Part shown: in pieces, positions 8,139 through 15,756 of the stretch
How positions within the stretch are numbered: the first letter of the stretch is position 1
Layout of the letters: each line of letters starts with the position of its first letter
Assembly: GCA_044376515.1 (NCBI GenBank)
Contig: JBILKV010000062.1
Location: 1-21,859, forward strand
Origin: Chth-196 sp044376515
Lineage (GTDB): Bacteria > Verrucomicrobiota > Verrucomicrobiia > Chthoniobacterales > Chthoniobacteraceae
Direction of reading: 5' to 3'
Length of the DNA: 21,859 nt
Position numbers and translations under genes: made by a program
The notes under the pieces: generated by a model
Told to the model about the DNA's origin: nothing
Database searches by the model: none
Seen by the model: only the letters and a program-made list of their open reading frames with translations

Positions 8139-8858
8139 ATGAAACTCCTTCTCACCGCTGCTGTTTTGATGCCGTTGGCTGCACTGGCCGACTTGAAGGA
8201 AGATTTCTCCGCGGCCGCAGATAAAGTCTTCGAGTCGTGGGTGCCCTACGGCCGGCTCGCGGATGGCACCTGGGCGCAGGGCGTTGAAAAAGCCCGGACC
8301 GAATGGTGGGCGCTGGAGGACGGGACGCTGCGCGGGCAAAACTTCCCGGAAGAAAAGCACCCGGCGGGCATTTCACGCAAAGACCACCTCCCGCAGGCAA
8401 AACTGGCTGCAACCGGCGCTCGCATTTCCTGGCGCATCAAGGTCACCGAAACGAGCCGGGGCACCCTGCGTTTGTTCGGCCTGACCACCAGCCCCCACGA
8501 CAAGGACGCCACGGACAACCACGTGCTCGCGCTGGATGTGTCCGTCGCCGGACTGCGCCTCTGGAACGGCAACCGAGAGCTGACCGGCCCGGCTCCTGAC
8601 AAGGAATCGCGGAAGTACCGGAACACTGTTTTGGAGGAAAAGGCCGCCGGCGGGGTGACTCCCGGCGCATGGCACGCCCTGGTGCTGGAAGTGAAGGACA
8701 ACGAAGCCGTGGCTTCGTTGGATGGAAAACAGGCAGTGACTTTGAAACTGCCGCACCACCAACCCCTGCGCAGCCTCAGTCTGGAGGCCGACGGTGATAA
8801 AAAGACGATCGGTCTCGTCTGGTTCGACGACCTCTTCGTGGACACGCTTTCGAAGTAA
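8139..8858 (+). CDS. secreted concanavalin A-like (DUF1080/LamG-type) protein
   Basis: A 239-residue exported protein. Residues 1-17 form a signal peptide (LLLTAAVLMPLAALA) and the mature chain begins DLKEDFSAAADKVFESW. The remainder alternates short beta-strand-like segments, such as ARISWRIKVTETSRGTLRLFGL, WHALVLEVKDNEAVASLDGK and TIGLVWFDDLFVD. That is the layout of a jelly-roll ConA-like domain of the kind found in DUF1080 and LamG proteins. Such domains bind or hydrolyse carbohydrate, but I see no clear catalytic Glu pair of the GH16 type, so a binding role or an unclassified hydrolase is equally possible. It follows the repeat protein by 38 bp and is the last gene of the six-gene cluster. 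Fold-level assignment is moderate; function is open. Confidence 0.7.
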   Translation: MKLLLTAAVLMPLAALADLKEDFSAAADKVFESWVPYGRLADGTWAQGVEKARTEWWALEDGTLRGQNFPEEKHPAGISRKDHLPQAKLAATGARISWRIKVTETSRGTLRLFGLTTSPHDKDATDNHVLALDVSVAGLRLWNGNRELTGPAPDKESRKYRNTVLEEKAAGGVTPGAWHALVLEVKDNEAVASLDGKQAVTLKLPHHQPLRSLSLEADGDKKTIGLVWFDDLFVDTLSK

Positions 8859-8874
8859 CGGATCCCTTCATCCA

Positions 8875-8887
8875 CCGCTTTGAGCGG
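8875..8887 (+). terminator. weak hairpin after the ConA-like gene
   Basis: CCGCT-TTG-AGCGG forms a perfect 5-bp stem 16 bases after the stop at 8858. No proper T-run follows, only a CCTTTTG further on. It could be a poor intrinsic terminator or a 3'-end stabilising hairpin for the six-gene transcript. Confidence 0.25.
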
Positions 8888-9171
8888 ACCCTCAGCCTTT
8901 TGCCTGTGCTCTGCGGATTTTCGGCAGCGCCCTGCAACCCCTCCGAAGTACGGAGATGCGTGTCAGGAACTGCATCCCTGTCCATTACTTCCAGAATTGT
9001 TGCTGAAACGATGGCGAGACCACCAGGTTTCCCTGCACGTTTGCCCCAGTGCTCGAAGCGGGCGACGTCCTATCTTACCGGCTACCGTGACTAGGCTCGG
9101 TGCAGGGGCATGGAACGGTGAATTCGCGAGAACCTTGCGGGATATTCGTCGCACGGCCGTGACAAAACGTG
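8888..9171. other. intergenic region without a recognisable gene
   Basis: Between the exported cluster and the efflux cluster there are about 440 non-coding bases (8859-9302). This part has short open frames on both strands, but their products are Arg/Pro-rich, lack ribosome-binding sites and resemble nothing known to me. No tRNA or other structured RNA was recognised. The downstream end (9172-9302) is described separately as a probable regulatory region. Confidence 0.6.
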
Positions 9172-9230
9172 AGTTGCGTTATCAAACTTCTCCACGATAA
9201 GTTATGAGGCAGGAGAGAAGTTGCGTTATC
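9172..9230 (+). promoter_or_regulatory. candidate operator/promoter of the efflux cluster: 12-bp direct repeats flanking a promoter-like core
   Basis: AGTTGCGTTATC occurs twice without mismatch, at 9172-9183 and 9219-9230, with repeat starts 47 bp apart. Between them ACTTCTCC and GGAGAGAAGT form an imperfect inverted pair, and ATAAGTTAT is a short palindrome. A weak sigma70-like promoter can be read with -35 TTGCGT (9174-9179) and -10 GATAAG (9196-9201), spacer 16. The repeats would then overlap the -35 box and lie just downstream of the -10 box, the usual place for a repressor or activator pair. The adaptor gene starts 72 bp further on. No regulator gene is adjacent, so the protein would act from elsewhere. 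The repeat is observed; its role is inferred. Confidence 0.45.
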
Positions 9231-9290
9231 GAGTGAGCACGAACCTGATCCGGAACTATTTGGTGCATGCAAGGTGAAATTTACACGAAG

Positions 9291-9296
9291 AAAAGG
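9291..9296 (+). promoter_or_regulatory. Shine-Dalgarno AAAAGG that decides the adaptor start
   Basis: AAAAGG ends six bases before ATG at 9303. The alternative in-frame ATG at 9267 has no such site and would put a charged 12-residue extension in front of the lipoprotein signal. Confidence 0.5.
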
Positions 9297-9302
9297 CACC
9301 CC

Positions 9303-10598
9303 ATGGTTAATGGCAGAGTCCTCGGCAGCGTTCTGGCTCTGCTGGCGGTTTCATGCGGCAGGTCAGGGAAGGAAGTGGCTTCACCCTCCGGCAACAATTT
9401 AGGCAAGGGACCTGTGGTGGCCGTGGCGCAGGTGACTCGGGAGAATTTGCGTCGGGAGATTGTTTTTGACGCGGAATTTCGCCCCAGTCAGGACGTTGAA
9501 TTGCATGCGCGCGTGGCGGGTTTCGTCAAAAATATGCGGGCGGACATTGGGGATCGTGTCACCGAGGGGCAGGTGATTGCAGAGACGGAGGTACCCGAGT
9601 TTGAGGAGGAGGTTCAGCGAGCTTTTGCGGTGAAGAGTCGGGCGGAAGCTGATTTGAGTAAAGCCAGGGAGGACATCAAGAAGGCTGCCGCCGAGATCAC
9701 GCGATGTGGAGCGGCGCTCAGGCGGACCGAAGCGGCGTACGCCGAGACCGTCAAAACCTACCAGAGATTGGTTTCTGTGAATGCTGTGAAGCCCGGGCTT
9801 GTCGCCCAACAGGAGCTTGATGTTTCAGAAGCGCGTGAGCAGACGGCGGCGGCGGCGGTCGAAGAAGCGCGGGCGGCGGAGGCCTCCTCGCGGGCGGGCA
9901 CGGCTGCGGCGGAAGCGGCGGCGAACGCGGCAGAACAAGGCGTGCTGATTGCGCAGTCAGATGTGACCCGTTTGGAGGCGAAGCGCGCACTCATGCGCAT
10001 TACAGCTCCTTTTAGCGGCATCATCACCAAGCGTTTTGCGGATGTGGGCGATTCCATTCGGGGCGGTCTGTCGCCCAGCAGCCCGGCAATTCCTTTGGTG
10101 AGGCTTGTGGCCACCGACAAGCTGCGACTGGCCTTCGCCGTTTCCTCCTCCCATGTTTCAAACGTCAAAGTCGGGACGCCCGTTCTTATTTACGTTCCGA
10201 ATTTGGAGAGAGAGTTATCGGGCACCATCTCGCGGGTGGCCGGAGAGATTGACCCAGCGACGCGCAGTATGGAGGCGCAGGCCGAGGTGCCAAACAGCGA
10301 TGGCAGCCTTCTGCCGGGCATGTACGCGAACGTGCGGCTTATTCTGGAGCAGAAAGAGAAGGTTCTGGCTGTGCCGCAAACCGCACTCTCTCGGAGTACC
10401 CCCCGGACGGTGGCTTTGGTTTCTGCCAAGGGAGTCCTGGAGGAGCGAATTGTGAAACTTGGCTTGGAGACTGCCATGGCGGCCGAGATTGTTTCAGGTA
10501 TCGGAGAGAACGACCTTGTGGTTCTGGGATCCCGGTCCCAACTTCAACTGGGACAGGCGGTAGAAACCAAGATCGTGCAGGCGTTGAAACCCAGGTAA
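9303..10598 (+). CDS. RND efflux periplasmic adaptor subunit (HlyD/AcrA family lipoprotein)
   Basis: A 431-residue membrane-fusion protein that would link the permease to the outer-membrane channel. From ATG 9303 the N-terminus is a lipoprotein signal with LAVSC and acylated Cys18. The first half of the biotinyl-lipoyl-like domain follows (VELHARVAGFVKNM, then GDRVTEGQVIAE). A long Ala/Glu-rich alpha-hairpin comes next (about residues 110-225). The second lipoyl half (RITAPFSGIITKRFADVGD) is followed by the beta-barrel (GTPVLIYVPNLERELSGTI, then SLLPGMYANVRL) and the membrane-proximal domain (VLAVPQTAL onward). This is complete and normal for the family. It is the first gene of the efflux cluster, but 241 bp separate it from the permease, more than is usual. 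The exported substrate is not predictable. No TetR or MarR gene lies beside it. Confidence 0.9.
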   Translation: MVNGRVLGSVLALLAVSCGRSGKEVASPSGNNLGKGPVVAVAQVTRENLRREIVFDAEFRPSQDVELHARVAGFVKNMRADIGDRVTEGQVIAETEVPEFEEEVQRAFAVKSRAEADLSKAREDIKKAAAEITRCGAALRRTEAAYAETVKTYQRLVSVNAVKPGLVAQQELDVSEAREQTAAAAVEEARAAEASSRAGTAAAEAAANAAEQGVLIAQSDVTRLEAKRALMRITAPFSGIITKRFADVGDSIRGGLSPSSPAIPLVRLVATDKLRLAFAVSSSHVSNVKVGTPVLIYVPNLERELSGTISRVAGEIDPATRSMEAQAEVPNSDGSLLPGMYANVRLILEQKEKVLAVPQTALSRSTPRTVALVSAKGVLEERIVKLGLETAMAAEIVSGIGENDLVVLGSRSQLQLGQAVETKIVQALKPR

Positions 10599-10839
10599 AA
10601 GCTGGGGGTGCAGTCGTTTCATCCGCAGGACATACCCCCGTTTGTTTCCGAAAGGCACTGGCTCGTATGGTTCCCAAAAACAGCCTGCGGCGACGCTCCA
10701 AAGGATCATGGCCAGTGACAAATTCGAGCGCAGGCACGCTTCATAGTTCCTCAACACGACCCGCAAATTCATCCACTCGAGATCAAGACACCCCACGCGG
10801 TTCCGCTTCCCCCCCTGAATCGTCAACTCGCGCTTGATA
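10599..10839. other. unusually long gap inside the efflux cluster, with an antisense open frame
   Basis: The adaptor and permease genes of RND systems usually abut; here 241 bp intervene. GGGGGT (near 10604) and ACCCCC (near 10634) could pair over a 20-odd-base loop, but no T-run follows. On the minus strand an open frame covers the gap (ATG at 10826, running into the adaptor's 3' end). Its product has a varied composition, including LEWMNLRVVLRNYEACLRSN and GYVLRMKRLH, with several Trp, Tyr and Cys. I do not recognise it, and it lacks a ribosome-binding site. It may be a remnant of an inserted sequence or chance. The permease ATG has no Shine-Dalgarno sequence. Confidence 0.35.
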
Positions 10840-13800
10840 ATGACACGGTTTTCTCTGCGGTTTCCTTATTTTATCATCGTCGGATGTTTGCTCACGGTCC
10901 TCGTCGGCGTGACCAGTCTTCTGAGGATGCCCGTGGATTTGTTTCCAAAGATCGACATTCCGGTCGTGGTGGTTGCCACGTTTTTTTCAGGAATGCCGCC
11001 CGAACAGATTGAGAACAACATCACCGGACGCTTTGAACGTTTTTTTACGCTGGCCAGCGGAATTGATCATATCGAAAGCCGCTCTCTTCCCGGGGTAAGT
11101 TTAATAAAGGTTTTTTTCAAACCCGGGCAGAATTCGGATACGGCGGTCAGCACCATCGCAAACCTGGCCTCGGCAAACCTGCGCCGGCTTCCCCCCGGCA
11201 CCATGCCCCCGGTTGTTTTGAAGTTTGACGCATCGAGTCTTCCCGTGTGTCTCATCACGATGAAGGGAGAAGGACTCACGGAAACCCAATTGCGCGACGC
11301 GGGGCAATACGCAGTCCGGAATCAAGTCGCCGGCGTCGACGGGGCGTCCGTTCCGCAGCCTTTTGGAGGGAAGTACCGCCAAATCATGGTGTACGTCGAC
11401 CCGCTGAGACTTGAGTCGCATCAGCTTTCCGTAATGGATGTGGTACGGGCCGTAAACGATTCGAACCTGATCCTTCCCGCGGGGGATGTGCGGGTGGGTC
11501 CTTTCACGCACAACGTCTATGCGAACTCCCAACTCCGGGACGTTGAGGACGTCAACCGTTTGCCGCTCAAAACCGTTGGACGTTCCTCGGTTCTGGTCGG
11601 GGACGTAGGAACCGCCAAGGATGCCTCGCAGATGCAGGCAAACGTTGTCCGGGTCGATGGTCAACGCTCCGTTTATCTCCCCGTACTCAAGCAAGGTGGG
11701 GATGCCAACACAATCGCGGTGGTCGAAGGGGTTCGAGAACGTTTGCGAACCCTTGTCGATGTCCCGAAACAACTCGTGGCCCAGGTTGTTTTCGACCAGT
11801 CCATTTTTGTCCGGGATGCTATCGCCAACCTGCTTCACGAAGGGCTGTTGGGGCTCCTCTTGACTGGTTTGATGATCTACTTGTTTTTGGGAAACCTCCG
11901 CGGAACCCTGGCGGTGTTTGTGTCCATTCCACTCTCGGCTCTTGCGGCCATGCTGTGCCTTGCCGCCGGAGGGGCCACGGTCAATACGATGGTTCTGGGC
12001 GGCCTGGCGCTGGCCTTCAGCCGACTCATTGATAATTCGGTCGTGGTGCTAGAGAACATTTTCCACCACCTCGAGACTGGCGCCTCCCCTCAGGTTGCCG
12101 CTGAGAAAGGAGGCACGGAAATGGCCCTTCCCGTCCTCGCGTCGACGCTCACAACCGTCGTTGTTTTCTTCCCGGTTACGCTGTTGTACGGAGTGAGCCG
12201 TTTTTTATTCATAGCCCTGGCGCTCGCAGTGGTTTTTTCCATGTTCGCCTCCTATGTCGTCGCAATGACGACCGTGCCTCTTTTTTGTGCAAAATTCATC
12301 TCCGCGCAATCAGACAAAAACGGCGCTCAGGGAGGTGGCACGGTTGTCAAATGGTTCGACCGCCAGTTTCATGCAGTGCGGGAAAAGTACGTCAGGGCTC
12401 TTCAAGTTTCGCTGCAAAAGCCGGCGCTTACCGTGGGGTTGGCTTTGGTTTTTTTCGTGTTCAGCTTGTTTTTGTTTCCGCTTCTCAAGGTCGCCTATTT
12501 TCCCCGAACGGATCCGGGCCAGTTTGTACTCAATGTAAAAGCGCCCACGGGAACGCGTATCGAGCTCACGGAGCAATACATTGCGCGTATTGAGTCATTG
12601 ATTCGGGAGCAAGTCGACCCGCAGGATCTTGACGTGCTCGTTGCAAACATCGGTGTTCAACCTGGTTTTAGTTCGATGTACACGAGCAACTCAGGGCAAC
12701 ACACGGCGACGCTCCAAGTAAGCCTGAAAAAGAAGCGCAAAAGAGACAGTTTTTACTACATGAACCGGGTGCGCCGGGCGCTGGAAGCCCAGGTCCCCGA
12801 AGTGAGTGCCTACTTCCAAACCGGCGGGTTGGTCGACTCAGTCCTCAATCAGGGACTTCCGGCGCCCATTGACATTCAGGTTACCGGTTCCGACCTGGAG
12901 GCTACCCACCGGATCGCCTCCGAACTCGCCATGAGCATTCGGAGACTCCCCGGGATCGGCGACGTACTCGTTCCTCAGGACGTCGATTATCCAGCCCTCA
13001 AACTGGAGGTGGACAGGGCCCGAGCTTCTGAAATGGGTCTGAGTTCCAAGGAAGTCATCCAGAACGTGATCACCTCACTCACTTCGGGAGCCATGATCGC
13101 TCCCAGTTACTTTGTAGACCCAAAGAGCGGGAATGATTACCTGCTCACGGTTCAATATCCCGAAAACCGCATCGAAAGTTTTGATGACCTTTTGGGGATT
13201 CCGCTCCGGGGCGCGGGCCAAAAGCAGGGTACCCGGTTGGACGCAGTAAGCAAAATCACGGCCTCCCGCGCACCAACGGAAGTCAATCACTACCAATTAC
13301 GGCGCATCATTGATGTCTTTGTCGCGCCCGAGGGAGAGGATTTGGGAAAAGCTTATTCCGACATTCAAAAAATAATCACAAAAACAAACCTGCCTGAAGG
13401 GGTTCGGATTCACGTACGAGGCATGGTTTTGGGCATGCAAGAGTCTTTCCGTAGCTTTGCCCTCGGACTCATTTTATCGATTCTTCTGGCCTATTTGATC
13501 TTGGTTGCGCAGTTCCAGTCGTTCCTCACACCGCTGCTCATCATGCTTGCCGTGCCGCCGGGAATTGCGGGTGTCATCCTCACACTTCAAATCAGCGGCA
13601 CTTCGCTCAATGTCATGTCGCTTATGGGCGTCCTTATGATGGTGGGGATTGTACTTTCAAACAGTATTTTGATTGTGGAAAGCATCCTCCGGCTGCGTAA
13701 GGAGGGACGGGAATTAGCAGATGCGGTGTCCACCGCCTCCAGCCAGCGGCTCCGGCCAATTTTAATGACATCGCTCGCGACGCTTTTTGGGTTGCTTCCC

Positions 13801-13986
13801 ATGGCTCTCAAAATGGGAGAAGGCGGCGAGTCTTACGCGCCGCTTGCCACTGCCATTCTGGGCGGTTTGTCGGTTTCTCTTTTACTGACCGTCTTTGTGG
13901 TTCCGGCGGCCTATCTTCTTGTCGAAGGCAGGAACGGGCGCGCTGGCCGTTCGACGGAGGGCAAAACCAACCCCGTGTCCGTCTGA
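10840..13986 (+). CDS. RND efflux transporter permease (AcrB/MdtB-like), with altered proton-relay residues
   Basis: A 1048-residue inner-membrane pump in the standard RND layout: TM1 at the N-terminus (PYFIIVGCLLTVLVGV), a first large periplasmic loop, TM2-6 around 325-480, TM7 near 530, a second loop, and TM8-12 from about 865. Family signatures include MPVDLFPKIDIPVV, VYLPVLKQGGDANTIAVV and RLRPILMTSLATLFG. In TM4 the AcrB-type pair DD reads D398-N399 (SRLIDNSVVVLEN). In TM10 the position matching AcrB Lys940 is Ser940 (GIVLSNSILIVES). The Arg and Thr of TM11 (RLRPILMTS) are kept. The ATG at 10840 is preferred over an in-frame TTG two codons upstream. A broad HAE/HME-type RND assignment is safe; the substrate is unknown. 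Base use is richer in T-runs than in the left cluster, which hints at a different history. Confidence 0.93.
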   Translation: MTRFSLRFPYFIIVGCLLTVLVGVTSLLRMPVDLFPKIDIPVVVVATFFSGMPPEQIENNITGRFERFFTLASGIDHIESRSLPGVSLIKVFFKPGQNSDTAVSTIANLASANLRRLPPGTMPPVVLKFDASSLPVCLITMKGEGLTETQLRDAGQYAVRNQVAGVDGASVPQPFGGKYRQIMVYVDPLRLESHQLSVMDVVRAVNDSNLILPAGDVRVGPFTHNVYANSQLRDVEDVNRLPLKTVGRSSVLVGDVGTAKDASQMQANVVRVDGQRSVYLPVLKQGGDANTIAVVEGVRERLRTLVDVPKQLVAQVVFDQSIFVRDAIANLLHEGLLGLLLTGLMIYLFLGNLRGTLAVFVSIPLSALAAMLCLAAGGATVNTMVLGGLALAFSRLIDNSVVVLENIFHHLETGASPQVAAEKGGTEMALPVLASTLTTVVVFFPVTLLYGVSRFLFIALALAVVFSMFASYVVAMTTVPLFCAKFISAQSDKNGAQGGGTVVKWFDRQFHAVREKYVRALQVSLQKPALTVGLALVFFVFSLFLFPLLKVAYFPRTDPGQFVLNVKAPTGTRIELTEQYIARIESLIREQVDPQDLDVLVANIGVQPGFSSMYTSNSGQHTATLQVSLKKKRKRDSFYYMNRVRRALEAQVPEVSAYFQTGGLVDSVLNQGLPAPIDIQVTGSDLEATHRIASELAMSIRRLPGIGDVLVPQDVDYPALKLEVDRARASEMGLSSKEVIQNVITSLTSGAMIAPSYFVDPKSGNDYLLTVQYPENRIESFDDLLGIPLRGAGQKQGTRLDAVSKITASRAPTEVNHYQLRRIIDVFVAPEGEDLGKAYSDIQKIITKTNLPEGVRIHVRGMVLGMQESFRSFALGLILSILLAYLILVAQFQSFLTPLLIMLAVPPGIAGVILTLQISGTSLNVMSLMGVLMMVGIVLSNSILIVESILRLRKEGRELADAVSTASSQRLRPILMTSLATLFGLLPMALKMGEGGESYAPLATAILGGLSVSLLLTVFVVPAAYLLVEGRNGRAGRSTEGKTNPVSV

Positions 13987-14083
13987 TCGGCTGGGAAAGA
14001 CAGCTCCGGCTCTTGCATGTAAAGATCCGTTCCAAAGGGCGGCGATTGTTTATGAAAAATGCCAAATATCAGATTTCTCGGGT

Positions 14084-14113
14084 GATGAGGGAGAATAAAA
14101 TCTAGCCCTCATC
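14084..14113 (+). promoter_or_regulatory. 8-bp perfect inverted repeat between permease and channel genes
   Basis: GATGAGGG (14084-14091) and CCCTCATC (14106-14113) are exact reverse complements around a 14-base AT-rich loop. There is no T-run directly after it, so it is more like an operator, an attenuator or an mRNA-stabilising hairpin than a classic terminator. Confidence 0.4.
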
Positions 14114-14128
14114 GTATGCGCTCTAACT

Positions 14129-14145
14129 GATTCTTTGAAAGAATC
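14129..14145 (+). promoter_or_regulatory. 17-bp palindrome upstream of the channel gene
   Basis: GATTCTTTGAAAGAATC is a perfect palindrome of 8+1+8, ending 40 bp before the channel ATG at 14186. Length and symmetry fit a dimeric regulator site. A TGCTTTTCC tract follows, so a leaky terminator is also possible. With the hairpin just upstream, the channel gene may be controlled separately from the pump. Confidence 0.42.
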
Positions 14146-14185
14146 CTGCTTTTCCTTGAGATCTGGTGTTCAAGATCGAAATCTA

Positions 14186-15472
14186 ATGAACCGAATTGTT
14201 TTTATTTTCCTGCTCCTTGCAACGAGGTTTTCAGTGTTTGCGGAGCAAAGAGGAGACACCCAACTGAGCTTGTCCGACGCCCGGGCGCGCGCGCTTGCAA
14301 ATCACCCGCGTATTTCGGCTGCGGAGTTGAAAGCCCTTGCTGCGCAATCGGTGGTCTTCCAAGCCAGAGCCCCCTTACTTCCTCTGGTAAATGCAAATTT
14401 GACCAAGGTTGAATCCTTCACGGAAAACACGCGGATTGGGGCGGGAGGCATGAACAACCCTGTCATTTTCGACCGGGTCGCTGTCGGAGTCGCCGTCAAT
14501 CAACTGGTCACCGACTTTGGGCGCACCTTTCATCAGCTTGCAGGCTCCAAACTGCGTTCGCGGGCTGAAGCGGAGGCCACCCGCGCGGCACGGAATCTGT
14601 TGTTGCTGCAGGTGTCCACGAATTTTTATACGGTGCTTCAACAACAGGAAATTCTCCGGGTGGCCCGGAAAACCGTCTCCACGCGAAGGGCCGTGTTGGA
14701 ACAGGTTTCCGGACTCGCATCGAATCAACTGAAGTCGGAGCTGGATGTGAGCTTTGCCAGGGTGAACTATCAGGAAGCTGAATTGCTGCTGGCGAAATCC
14801 GAAAATGATTTGAAAGCGGCCCAACTCGGGATGATCGCGGTGCTGGGGCTCCGGGACGACTGGAATTACGAACTCGTCGAAGAGGCCGGCTCGTCTGAGG
14901 AAATGGCTCCCATGGAAACGTTGATTTCCGGCGCTTTCGACCACCGCCCTGAGCTATCACGCCTGCGCCTCGAGGTCGAAGCCGCACGCCACTCTGCCGG
15001 CGCGGAAAAGGCGCTTTCCAGACCCTCTGTCACCGCCTTCGCGAGTCTCGGAAACATTCCGGTCCGAGATCAAAGGCTGCCCCAGAATTACGCGGCAGCC
15101 GGTGTGAATGTAAGCGTCCCAGTGTTTGCCGGCGGTCTGAATTCGGCGCGACGCTCTGAAGCGGAAATCAAGGTCCGCATTACGGAATCCAATCTGCGGG
15201 ATGAGGAAAACCAAATTATTCGTGATCTCAAAATCGCGTATCAGAATGTGACGTTTTCCAAAAAGAAATATGCCCTCCAACAGGAGCTGCTGAAACATGC
15301 TCAGAATTCTTTCAGCCTTGCTCAATCTCGCTACGAACTAGGCTCTTCTTCTATAGTGGAGCTGGGACAGGCCCAGCTGAATCAAACCGCCGCCGAAATA
15401 GCCTTTGCTGTGTCGAGGTACGACTATCTTCTCCACCTCGCGATCCTTGATTTTCATCGAGGGGAGCCTTAG
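14186..15472 (+). CDS. TolC-like outer-membrane efflux channel (OEP family)
   Basis: A 428-residue outer-membrane factor completing the tripartite pump. From ATG 14186 there is a clean signal peptide (NRIVFIFLLLATRFSVFA). Two structural repeats of the OEP family follow. The first has LSLSDARARALANHPRISAAE, VAVNQLVTDFGRTFHQ and a long helix. The second has LISGAFDHRPELSRLRLEVEAARHSAGAEKALSRPSV, then VSVPVFAGGLNSARRSEAEIKV and SRYELGSSSIVELGQAQLNQ. The VTDFG and VFAGG segments are the typical strand-to-helix turns. A frame extension to TTG 14135 is rejected because it would place 17 residues, including part of a palindrome, before the signal peptide. It lies 199 bp after the permease with two inverted repeats between, and is followed at once by a strong terminator. 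Length is slightly short but complete. Confidence 0.9.
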   Translation: MNRIVFIFLLLATRFSVFAEQRGDTQLSLSDARARALANHPRISAAELKALAAQSVVFQARAPLLPLVNANLTKVESFTENTRIGAGGMNNPVIFDRVAVGVAVNQLVTDFGRTFHQLAGSKLRSRAEAEATRAARNLLLLQVSTNFYTVLQQQEILRVARKTVSTRRAVLEQVSGLASNQLKSELDVSFARVNYQEAELLLAKSENDLKAAQLGMIAVLGLRDDWNYELVEEAGSSEEMAPMETLISGAFDHRPELSRLRLEVEAARHSAGAEKALSRPSVTAFASLGNIPVRDQRLPQNYAAAGVNVSVPVFAGGLNSARRSEAEIKVRITESNLRDEENQIIRDLKIAYQNVTFSKKKYALQQELLKHAQNSFSLAQSRYELGSSSIVELGQAQLNQTAAEIAFAVSRYDYLLHLAILDFHRGEP

Positions 15473-15480
15473 TCCTGTGC

Positions 15481-15517
15481 AGCGTCCAAGGGTGCTTAAA
15501 CACCCCGGGCGCTTTTT
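15481..15517 (+). terminator. strong rho-independent terminator closing the efflux cluster
   Basis: Eight bases after the channel stop, an outer stem AGCGTCC/GGGCGCT (15481-15487 with 15507-15513, one G-T pair) encloses an inner stem GGGTG/CACCC (15490-15494 with 15501-15505) around a 6-base loop. Together they give about 12 pairs, and the stem runs directly into TTTTT (15513-15517). Confidence 0.85.
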
Positions 15518-15543
15518 AGAGGTTGGCTCGATCCTCACGAAGG

Positions 15544-15582
15544 TCGGACCCGTCCGAGCACCGGATCACATTTCCGAACGGA
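15544..15582 (+). promoter_or_regulatory. two related short palindromes upstream of the methyltransferase
   Basis: TCGGAC-CC-GTCCGA (15544-15557) is a perfect palindrome, and TCCG-AA-CGGA (15573-15582) is a second one with the same TCCGA/CGGA core. They lie in the 239-bp gap 15518-15756, where I see no gene and no clear promoter. A regulator site for the methyltransferase is a possibility only. Confidence 0.25.
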
Positions 15583-15756
15583 CTGAGAGGTTGCGCCGCG
15601 TCATGAGCTCCCTTGGAACGGTCTGCTTTTGTCCGGTTTTGACTGCCCGCTCCTTGCCGGCCGGTATCCTGATCCGGCGCCGTCGCCACCCGGGCCACCT
15701 CTTGCTTTCCAAGCGGTGGTTTTTCATGGCCACTGTCCGCAGCCCTCCGTTTCACC

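Noticed and set aside
8880..9200. 106-residue open frame in the intergenic region
   Set aside because: No ribosome-binding site, biased composition, no recognisable motif, and it runs over the direct-repeat region.
9267..9302. Earlier adaptor start at ATG 9267
   Set aside because: No Shine-Dalgarno sequence, and it adds charged residues before an otherwise perfect lipoprotein signal; ATG 9303 has AAAAGG at good spacing.
14135..14185. TTG start for the channel protein
   Set aside because: It lies inside a palindrome and gives a 17-residue extension before a clean signal peptide that starts at ATG 14186.
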